A stretch of 57,537 bases of DNA from Candidatus Dormiibacterota bacterium. GTDB lineage: Bacteria; Chloroflexota; Dormibacteria; Dormibacterales; Dormibacteraceae. Positions 33,897-38,908 of the stretch are shown piece by piece; position 1 is the first letter of the stretch, and every line of letters begins with the position of its first letter. The stretch is from NCBI GenBank assembly GCA_024280995.1, contig JAMXLM010000044.1:1-57537 (forward strand), given 5' to 3'. The notes below the pieces were generated by a model that ran no database searches, had not been told where the DNA came from, and was given only the letters and a program-made list of their open reading frames with translations. Position numbers and translations under genes: made by a program.

Positions 33897-33971
33897 ACCC
33901 TCGTGGCCGAAAAGGTAGGCAACCGGTTGTTACCCGGGACCATCGAGGTTCGATTCCTCGCGAGGGTGCCA
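33897..33971 (+). tRNA. Array tRNA-Asn(GTT)
   Basis: Acceptor ACCCTCG/CGAGGGT, anticodon stem ACCGG/CCGGG, loop TTGTTAC, T-stem CGAGG/CCTCG with loop TTCGATT, discriminator G, CCA. Confidence 0.87.
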
Positions 33972-33973
33972 AT

Positions 33974-34052
33974 CAGGGGATGGCCGAGCTCGGTCTAAGG
34001 CACGCGGTCCGGACCCGCGAGAGCGGAGGTTCGAATCCTCCTCCCCTGACCA
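33974..34052 (+). tRNA. Array tRNA-Pro(CGG), C33
   Basis: Acceptor CAGGGGA/TCCCCTG, anticodon stem CGCGG/CCGCG, loop TCCGGAC (C33, C38), T-arm GGAGG/CCTCC with TTCGAAT, A discriminator, CCA. Confidence 0.82.
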
Positions 34053-34053
34053 C

Positions 34054-34132
34054 GCCGGTGTAGCTCAACTATCGGCAGAGCGCACCTCTCCAAAAGGTGG
34101 AGATAAAGGTTCGAATCCTTTCGCCGGTGCCA
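34054..34132 (+). tRNA. Array tRNA-Trp(CCA)
   Basis: Acceptor GCCGGTG/CGCCGGT pairs with two G-U wobbles. Anticodon stem CACCT/AGGTG, canonical loop CTCCAAA, T-arm AAAGG/CCTTT, CCA encoded. Confidence 0.85.
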
Positions 34133-34148
34133 ATTATTCCTCGCACAT

Positions 34149-34224
34149 GGTGGTCGTAGTTCAACGGTCAGAGCGCTCGAATGTGGATCGAGTGATGTCG
34201 GTTCGATTCCGATCGATCACCCCA
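34149..34224 (+). tRNA. Array tRNA-His(GTG)
   Basis: Acceptor GTGGTCG/CGATCAC with an extra 5' G (34149) opposite discriminator C, the tRNA-His identity pair. Anticodon stem CTCGA/TCGAG, loop ATGTGGA (A32), CCA encoded. Confidence 0.88.
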
Positions 34225-34230
34225 AACCGC

Positions 34231-34321
34231 GGAGGGTTGGCCGAGTCTGGTTGATGGCAGCTGTCTCGAAAACAGCCAGGGCTGATAGCCCTCCTGGGTT
34301 CGAATCCCAGGCCCTCCTCCA
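34231..34321 (+). tRNA. Array tRNA-Ser(CGA)
   Basis: Class II: acceptor GGAGGGT/GCCCTCC, anticodon stem GCTGT/ACAGC with canonical loop CTCGAAA, long variable arm (GGGCTGATAGCCC), T-arm CTGGG/CCCAG, CCA. Confidence 0.92.
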
Positions 34322-34324
34322 TTC

Positions 34325-34399
34325 GCCGCCGTAGCTCAGCGGAAGAGCCTCCGGCTTCTAACCGGTTGCGCGGAGGTTCGAGTCCTCCCGGCGGCTCCA
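34325..34399 (+). tRNA. Array tRNA-Arg(TCT)
   Basis: Acceptor GCCGCCG/CGGCGGC, loop CTTCTAA, anticodon stem TCCGG/CCGGT with one mismatch, T-arm GGAGG/CCTCC, CCA. Same anticodon as the chromosomal gene at 7646 but a different body. Confidence 0.88.
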
Positions 34400-34411
34400 C
34401 ATCACGCGCAT

Positions 34412-34487
34412 GCCCTCGTAACTCAAGCAGCCAGAGTCCGGTCTCTTACACCGCGAGATGCAGGTGCAAGTCCTGCCGGGGGTACCA
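34412..34487 (+). tRNA. Array tRNA-Lys(CTT)
   Basis: Acceptor GCCCTCG/CGGGGGT (G-U pairs), anticodon stem of four pairs CGGT/ACCG, loop CTCTTAC (C38), T-loop TGCAAGT, CCA. Confidence 0.8.
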
Positions 34488-34495
34488 ACGAAACT

Positions 34496-34573
34496 GGGTC
34501 CGCAGCTCGAACCCGGGCGAGCATCTGCTTCGCACGCAGAAGCGTGGGAGTTCGAATCTCCCCGGATCCACCA
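34496..34573 (+). tRNA. Array tRNA-Ala(CGC)
   Basis: Acceptor GGGTCCG/CGGATCC, anticodon stem TCTGC/GCAGA, loop TTCGCAC, T-arm GGGAG/CTCCC, A discriminator, CCA. The identical 7-nt loop reappears on the hairpin at 35210. Confidence 0.87.
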
Positions 34574-34643
34574 TGGCTCGTTTAGTGGCAGGATCCCTCG
34601 CTTTCAACGAGGCGGACGCCGGTTCGAATCCGGCCGGCCCCCA
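34574..34643 (+). tRNA. Array tRNA-Glu(TTC), degenerate acceptor
   Basis: Anticodon stem CCTCG/CGAGG with loop CTTTCAA and T-arm GCCGG/CCGGC are intact. The acceptor (TGGCTCG against CGGCCCC) has two mismatches, and CCA is incomplete. It begins immediately after tRNA-Ala. Confidence 0.65.
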
Positions 34644-34666
34644 AATGCGTCGCTCTTCTTGTGCCA

Positions 34667-34738
34667 CGGGCTGTCATCCAACGGAAGGCCGCCTCGCTGC
34701 AGCGAGAGGACCCCGGTTCGAGTCCGGGCGGCCCTGCA
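34667..34738 (+). tRNA. Array tRNA-Cys(GCA)-like element, degenerate
   Basis: Acceptor CGGGCTG/CGGCCCT pairs 6 of 7, T-arm CCCGG/CCGGG is intact. The anticodon region CTCGCTGCAGCGAG can show GCA in a CTGCAGC loop only with a distorted stem, or fold as a tight 5-bp hairpin. No CCA. The isotype is uncertain. Confidence 0.5.
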
Positions 34739-34747
34739 CAAGCACTT

Positions 34748-34819
34748 TGCGTGGAGCTCCGGGAGCATCGCGGCCTCATAAGCCGCGCCAACCGGGATCG
34801 ACACCCGGCCACGCGACCA
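34748..34819 (+). tRNA. Array tRNA-Met(CAT), minimal D-loop
   Basis: Acceptor TGCGTGG/CCACGCG, anticodon stem GCGGC/GCCGC, loop CTCATAA. The D-arm GCTC-CGG-GAGC has a 3-nt loop, and T-loop ATCGACA lacks T54. CCA encoded. Elongator, initiator or Ile2 identity cannot be settled. Confidence 0.75.
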
Positions 34820-34862
34820 CGCCCATCGACCTGCAGCGAGTCCTCCTCCCCGGACCAAATTC
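34820..34862 (+). pseudogene. tRNA remnant
   Basis: The 43-bp gap ends in CCCCGGACCA, resembling an acceptor 3' strand with CCA, preceded by a partial T-arm (GCGAGTCCTCC). No 5' half is found. It looks like a decayed tRNA. Confidence 0.4.
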
Positions 34863-34939
34863 TCGGGAGTAGCTCAGAGAGGAAGAGCACCGGTCTTATA
34901 AGCCGTCGGCCGCAGGATCGAGACCTGCCTCCCGAACCA
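34863..34939 (+). tRNA. Array tRNA-Ile(TAT)
   Basis: Acceptor TCGGGAG/CTCCCGA, loop CTTATAA, anticodon stem of four pairs, T-arm GCAGG/CCTGC with loop ATCGAGA (A54), CCA. A TAT anticodon is uncommon in bacteria, which normally read AUA with lysidine-modified CAT. Confidence 0.78.
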
Positions 34940-34943
34940 AATC

Positions 34944-35016
34944 ACCTCGCGAGACGGATCTCAGGCGGGTTTGCGAAGCCTGCCGTTTCCGGGTTCGACT
35001 CCTGGGCGGGGTGCCA
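34944..35016 (+). tRNA. Array tRNA-Arg(GCG), truncated D-loop
   Basis: Acceptor ACCTCGC/GCGGGGT, D-arm GAGA-CGGA-TCTC with a 4-nt loop, extended anticodon stem (GGCGGG/CCTGCC), loop TTGCGAA, T-arm CCGGG/CCTGG, CCA. A GCG anticodon is rare; bacteria normally use ACG. Confidence 0.7.
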
Positions 35017-35019
35017 ATC

Positions 35020-35096
35020 GCCGGCGTAGCTCAATTCGGTTGAGCGACTGCCTAGTAAGCAGAGGGTTGCGGGTTCGATTCCTGCCGCCGGCCCCA
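35020..35096 (+). tRNA. Array tRNA-Thr(AGT)
   Basis: Acceptor GCCGGCG/CGCCGGC, D-arm GCTC/GAGC, anticodon stem CTGC/GCAG, loop CTAGTAA, T-arm GCGGG/CCTGC, CCA. A34 in a bacterial tRNA-Thr is unusual. Confidence 0.83.
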
Positions 35097-35110
35097 ACGA
35101 ATTTCTGCCC

Positions 35111-35196
35111 GAGCCGGAGCCGAAGGGTTATCGCTGGGCCGGGAGTAGCTGGTTTCCAGCGCCCGGCTGATCCCTTGGCGACAACACGCTCGGCTC
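35111..35196 (+). ncRNA. Y-like RNA 1 (Ro60-binding motif)
   Basis: An outer GAGCCG/CGGCTC stem and a bulged helix GCC-G-AAGGG (35119-35127) with CCCTTGGC (35172-35179). This matches the GNCGAAG / CUUGRC bulged helix by which Y RNAs bind Ro60. GGTTATCG follows at 35126. The interior folds as GCCGGG/CCCGGC capped by GCTGG-TTT-CCAGC. Confidence 0.72.
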
Positions 35197-35209
35197 TCAT
35201 GCGTGTCAT

Positions 35210-35269
35210 GGTCCGGGCCGGTGGCAGTGCAGATGCTTCGCACGCTTCTTGCGCCGCCGTCCCCGGGCC
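35210..35269 (+). ncRNA. Hairpin displaying an Ala(CGC) anticodon loop
   Basis: A nearly continuous hairpin: GGTCCGGG/CCCGGGCC, GGTGGC/GCCGCC and AGATGC/GCTTCT (one mismatch), topped by TTCGCAC (35237-35243). This is the exact 7-nt anticodon loop of the array tRNA-Ala. D- and T-arms are absent, so it is not a functional tRNA. Confidence 0.55.
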
Positions 35270-35294
35270 GCCCTCTGGGCGGGGCTCCATCAGC

Positions 35295-35369
35295 GTCGCG
35301 GTCGTTCAGCAGCCAGGATGCCTGCGTGCCATGTAGGCGACAGGGGTGCAAGTCCCCTCCGCGGCCCCA
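35295..35369 (+). tRNA. Array tRNA-Gly(GCC)
   Basis: Acceptor GTCGCGG/CCGCGGC, D-stem GTTC/GGAT with wobbles, anticodon stem CCTGC/GTAGG, loop GTGCCAT (G32, T38), T-arm AGGGG/CCCCT with loop TGCAAGT, CCA. Confidence 0.75.
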
Positions 35370-35380
35370 ACGAAAGGATG

Positions 35381-35458
35381 GATGGCGTAGCTCAACTGGC
35401 AGAGAGCGCGCCTTTTAGGCGATGAGGTCTGGAGGTTCGAATCCTCTCGCCGGCAGCA
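35381..35458 (+). tRNA. Array tRNA-Lys(TTT), short anticodon stem
   Basis: Acceptor GATGGCG/CGCCGGC with one mismatch. The anticodon loop CTTTTAG sits on only three to four pairs (CGC/GCG). T-arm GGAGG/CCTCT. The 3' end reads GCA instead of CCA. Confidence 0.7.
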
Positions 35459-35463
35459 ATCGT

Positions 35464-35548
35464 CCCGAGGTGGCGTAACGGCAAACGCAGCGGGCCCAGA
35501 CCCCGTGGCCGAAAGGTCGTGGGAGTTCGACTCTCCCTCTCGGGACCA
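35464..35548 (+). tRNA. Array tRNA-Leu(CAG), C33
   Basis: Class II: acceptor CCCGAGG/TCTCGGG, anticodon stem GCGGG/CCCGT, loop CCCAGAC (C33, C38), variable arm GGCC-GAAA-GGTC, T-arm GGGAG/CTCCC, CCA. Confidence 0.83.
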
Positions 35549-35557
35549 ACTCTCAAA

Positions 35558-35679
35558 CAGCGTTCGGACCGGAGTCTCTCGGTTATCGCACCATTTAGGG
35601 GAGGAGGCCGCGCAAGCGGTCCCGGGTTCGACTCCCGGCTGGCATGCCCCGTCCGAGGGCGCGACACGTCCGAACGCTG
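35558..35679 (+). ncRNA. Y-like RNA 2
   Basis: A perfect 12-bp end stem CAGCGTTCGGAC (35558-35569) with GTCCGAACGCTG (35668-35679). An inner helix CTCTCGG/CCGAGGG is followed by TTATCG. The interior contains a complete T-arm CCGGG-TTCGACT-CCCGG and a GGCCGC/GCGGTC arm. The T-arm precedes the D-like part, a permuted tRNA order, but the D-arm is less clear than in Y-like RNA 3. Confidence 0.65.
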
Positions 35680-35691
35680 CGCATCAAAATC

Positions 35692-35816
35692 GCCGAGCCG
35701 GATGTTGAGGGTTATCGCCTTCAAAGCGGGTTGTGGCGGGTTCGATTCCCGCCGGATCAACGTGATCCGTAGCTCAGTGGTAGAGCGCCTTTCCCTTGAC
35801 GCGCAACATGCTCGGC
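35692..35816 (+). ncRNA. Y-like RNA 3 with complete permuted tRNA domain
   Basis: End stem GCCGAGC-CGG-ATGTTG (35692-35707) with CAACATGCTCGGC (35804-35816), bulging CGG. Next comes AGGG with CCCTTGACG (Ro-motif-like) and GGTTATCG (35710-35717). The tRNA domain reads in the order T-arm (GCGGG-TTCGATT-CCCGC), a 7-bp acceptor mimic CGGATCA-ACG-TGATCCG closed by a triloop, D-arm GCTCAGTGGTAGAGC, and a CTTT/AAAG anticodon-like helix joining the Y stem. This is the architecture of bacterial YrlA Y RNAs, which mimic tRNA. Confidence 0.85.
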
Positions 35817-35832
35817 ATCATCAAGCGATTCG

Positions 35833-35906
35833 CCTGGACCGGAGGCAGCGGGTTATCGATGGTCGCAGCGGTTCGAGTCCGCATCCCGTGCCGCACCACG
35901 CCCAGG
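35833..35906 (+). ncRNA. Y-like RNA 4 (short form)
   Basis: Stem CCTGG/CCAGG (35833-35837 with 35902-35906) and GGCA-G-CGGG (35844-35852) with CCCGTGCC (35885-35892), a bulged helix. GGTTATCG lies at 35851-35858 and a T-arm GCGG-TTCGAGT-CCGC inside. No D-arm or acceptor mimic. It lies between Y-like RNA 3 and rtcB. Confidence 0.55.
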
Positions 35907-35942
35907 CCCACCCATCACGCATTACAAGGAGGTGAGAAAGCA

Positions 35943-37199
35943 GTGAACACAGAACTGGCGCCCCGCTACCAGACCTACGGCAACCGCAAGGTCAAGGCCT
36001 GGGTAGATGGCGTTCCATTCGAACCGGAGGCGCAGCAGCAGGTCTTCACGCTGGCCTCGATGCCATGGATCTTTTCCCACGTTGCCGTCATGCCCGACGT
36101 CCATGCCGGCAAGGGCTCGACGGTCGGTACCGTCTTTGCGACCGAGGACGTAGTCGTCCCGGCTGCGGTCGGTGTTGACATCGGCTGCGGAATGATCGCC
36201 GAGCGACTCAACCTGACCCGGTCGGATGTCGAAGGCAAGCTGCCCGAAATCCGGCGCGAGATCGAGCGTCGGGTGCCGGTTGGCGGGCCCGGACTCGAAA
36301 TCGGCTCGTGGCCAACAAACGGGCTGCCGAAGGCCGTCGAGAAAGTCTGGCGCAGCATGGAACGCGGCTACGAGCAGCTGGTCCGCGTCATGCACGGATT
36401 CGCCGCCAACCGCGACGAAGCCAAGAGGATCCGGCATCCCGCTCCGGAGCGCCAGCTCGGCACGCTGGGCACCGGCAATCACTTCATCGAGCTCTGCGCC
36501 GATCAGGAGAAAAGCCTCGATGGCGGTGGCCGGATCTGGATCATGCTCCACTCCGGCTCGCGCGGCCCGGGGAACAAGATCGGCGATTTCTACACTCGGT
36601 TCGCGCAGCGCCTGCGCAAAGGTCAGCCGCTGCCTGACAAGGACCTGGCCTGGTTGGAGCGCGGGGAGCCTGAGTTCGAGGGATACGTCGAAGCGATGGC
36701 CTGGGCGCAGAAGTACGCCTGGGAGTCGCGCCTTCTGATGCTCGCGGCGGTACGCGCGGCGCTGGTGGAAGTCGATCTCGAGCCCGAAGCCGAATGGCTC
36801 GTGCACTGCCACCACAACTACCTGAACCTCGAGCAGCACTTCGGCCAATCGGTGCTCGTGACCCGCAAGGGCGCGGTGCGGGCCGACGAAGGCATGTACG
36901 GGATCATTCCGGGGTCGATGGGCGCCCGGTCCTATATCGTGCGCGGCCTCGGGAACCCTGAATCGTTCAAGTCGTGCTCGCATGGGGCCGGCAGGGCGAT
37001 GTCGCGGGGCCGGGCCAAGCGTGAGATCACCCTCGACGAACACCGCCAGGCGATGGAGGGTATCGAAGGCCGGACCGACTCCGGCGTAATCGACGAAAGC
37101 CCGCGAGCCTACAAGGACATCAACAGCGTGCTGGCGGCGGAGTCAGACCTCTGCGAGCCAGTCCACATGCTGAAGCAATTGCTCGTGGTCAAGGGCTGA
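35943..37199 (+). CDS. rtcB: RtcB-family RNA-splicing ligase
   Basis: 418 residues from GTG 35943, set by a perfect AAGGAGGTGA 8 nt upstream; longer in-frame readings run into Y-like RNA 4. All RtcB active-site motifs are present: VGVDIGCGM (metal Asp and Cys), LGTGNHFIEL, HSGSRGPGN, HCHHNYLN, and SCSHGAGRAMSRG with the guanylylated His. RtcB joins 2',3'-cyclic phosphate or 3'-phosphate ends to 5'-OH ends with GTP and Mn2+, the ends made by most anticodon nucleases. No archease gene is nearby. Co-transcription with the array and a Ro60 gene implies tRNA or Y RNA substrates. Confidence 0.96.
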   Translation: MNTELAPRYQTYGNRKVKAWVDGVPFEPEAQQQVFTLASMPWIFSHVAVMPDVHAGKGSTVGTVFATEDVVVPAAVGVDIGCGMIAERLNLTRSDVEGKLPEIRREIERRVPVGGPGLEIGSWPTNGLPKAVEKVWRSMERGYEQLVRVMHGFAANRDEAKRIRHPAPERQLGTLGTGNHFIELCADQEKSLDGGGRIWIMLHSGSRGPGNKIGDFYTRFAQRLRKGQPLPDKDLAWLERGEPEFEGYVEAMAWAQKYAWESRLLMLAAVRAALVEVDLEPEAEWLVHCHHNYLNLEQHFGQSVLVTRKGAVRADEGMYGIIPGSMGARSYIVRGLGNPESFKSCSHGAGRAMSRGRAKREITLDEHRQAMEGIEGRTDSGVIDESPRAYKDINSVLAAESDLCEPVHMLKQLLVVKG

Positions 37200-37240
37200 A
37201 ATCGGTCAATCACTGCACCAAGAAAAGGAGGTGAGAAGCA

Positions 37241-38824
37241 GTGAAGTACGTCCGTCACGTCTCGACCAGGGTCACTCCCCAGAGGCAGCCGATCCCGGGA
37301 TCGACCCAGGTCCCGAACTCGGCCGGTGGCTACGCGTTTCCGGTCGACGACTGGGTCAGGCTTGACCGCTTCCTCATTCTCGGCAGTGAGGGCGGCAGCT
37401 ACTACGCGGGTGAGCGCGAGCTGACCCGCAAGAATGCGGAGGCGGTCCTCCGCTGCATCAAGGAGGACGGTCCCAGGGCCGTGGCTCGCATTCGCGAGAT
37501 CTCGCACACCGGCCGCGCGCCGCGCAACGATCCGGCGATCTTCGCGCTGGCGATGGCGGCCAAGCTCGGTGACGTGCCGACCAGGAAGGCAGCGTTCGCG
37601 GCCGTCCCGGACGTGGCGCGCACCAGCACTCATCTCTTCCAGTTCGCGGAGGCGGTGCAGGCCTTCGGTGGCTGGGGCCGCGCCACCACACGCGCAATCA
37701 GCGCGTGGTACGAGCGCGAGAAGGTGGGCGAGCTCGCCTACCAGGCGGTCAAGTACCGCCAGAGGGAGGGCTGGACCCACGCCGACCTGCTTCGCCTGAG
37801 CCACCCGAAGGCGCCGAGCGCGGCGCACAAGGAGCTCTATGCCTGGATCGTCGACGGCGTCGTGCCGGACGGCGACGAGGCGCTCAAGCAGATCCAGGGT
37901 TTCGAGCAGCTGCAGAAGGCGACCGCCGCGCCGGAAGCGGCGAAGCTGATCGTCGATTACAGGCTGCCCTGGGAGACCGTTCCCACCGAGCTCCGCTCGA
38001 GCCCGGAGGTGTGGGCGGCGCTCCTCGAGGAGATGCCGCTCACCGCGATGATTCGCAACCTCGCGACCATGACCAGGATCGGCCTGGTCGTCCCGATGTC
38101 GGACGCCACGCGCAAGATGGTCGACGAGCTGAAGGACCGCGAGAGGATCCGCAAGGCGCGTGTGCACCCGATGGCCATCCTGGCTGCGCTCAAGACTTAC
38201 GAGCAGGGCCACGGCGAGAGGGGCAAGCACACCTGGACTCCGGTCCAGCAGGTGGTCGACGCACTCAACGATGCGTTCTACCTGGCGTTCGACAACGTCG
38301 AGGCGACCGGCAAGCGCTGGCTCCTCGGCGTAGACGTCTCGGGTTCCATGTCGATGGGCGCCGTCGCCGGCGTCGCAGGCATGACCCCGAGGGTCGCCGC
38401 GGCGGCGATGACTCTGGTCACCGCCGCCACCGAGCCGGAGCACGTGATCATGGCGTTCCAGGGATCGTTCGTGCCCCTCAGCATCTCGCCGAGGGAAAGG
38501 CTCGACGACGTGGTGCGTAAGACGAACGGCCTGCCGTTCGGCCGCACCGACTGCGCGCAGCCGATGCTTTACGCGACTGAGCGCAAGTTGAAGATCGACG
38601 TCTTCGTGGTCTACACCGACAGTGAGACCTGGTTCGGCAGGATCCACCCGGTGCAGGCGCTCCAGCAGTACCGCCAGAAGATGGGCATCCCCGCCAGGCT
38701 GATCGTTCAGGCCTTCGTGGCCAACGACTTCAGCATCGCCGATCCCAACGACGCCGGCATGCTGGACGTGATCGGTTTTGATGTCGCGGTGCCGACTCTG
38801 ATCCGCGACTTCGCCGTCAACTAG
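37241..38824 (+). CDS. rsr: TROVE-domain Ro60 orthologue (Rsr)
   Basis: 527 residues, GTG start preceded by AAGGAGGTGAGAAGCA, almost identical to the rtcB leader. The N-terminal about 350 residues form the TROVE alpha-helical repeat ring (VLRCIKEDGPRAVARIREIS, PAIFALAMAAKLGD, FQFAEAVQAFGGWGRATTRAI). The C-terminal vWA domain has the MIDAS motif DVSGSMS (about 364-370) and YTDSETWFG. Ro60 rings hold misfolded RNA 3' ends in the cavity and Y RNA on the outside, often with PNPase. Y-like RNAs lie just upstream. Confidence 0.95.
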   Translation: MKYVRHVSTRVTPQRQPIPGSTQVPNSAGGYAFPVDDWVRLDRFLILGSEGGSYYAGERELTRKNAEAVLRCIKEDGPRAVARIREISHTGRAPRNDPAIFALAMAAKLGDVPTRKAAFAAVPDVARTSTHLFQFAEAVQAFGGWGRATTRAISAWYEREKVGELAYQAVKYRQREGWTHADLLRLSHPKAPSAAHKELYAWIVDGVVPDGDEALKQIQGFEQLQKATAAPEAAKLIVDYRLPWETVPTELRSSPEVWAALLEEMPLTAMIRNLATMTRIGLVVPMSDATRKMVDELKDRERIRKARVHPMAILAALKTYEQGHGERGKHTWTPVQQVVDALNDAFYLAFDNVEATGKRWLLGVDVSGSMSMGAVAGVAGMTPRVAAAAMTLVTAATEPEHVIMAFQGSFVPLSISPRERLDDVVRKTNGLPFGRTDCAQPMLYATERKLKIDVFVVYTDSETWFGRIHPVQALQQYRQKMGIPARLIVQAFVANDFSIADPNDAGMLDVIGFDVAVPTLIRDFAVN

Positions 38825-38908
38825 GTGGGTGGCCGGCTCGTCCGGTCATCCACCGCTCCGCGCTTGCCATGCCTGTTCGGGAGTCAACGTGATTCGCGAA
38901 ACCACTTC

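Noticed and set aside
33446..35760. Protein-coding frames across the tRNA array (for example 96- to 168-residue frames)
   Set aside because: They are translations of tandem tRNA genes; repeated words such as FESRP or PGFEP come from T-arms. No ribosome binding sites precede them.
35796..35942. Upstream ATG extension of RtcB
   Set aside because: The extra 49 residues cross Y-like RNAs 3 and 4. The RtcB-typical start follows a perfect AAGGAGGTGA at GTG 35943.
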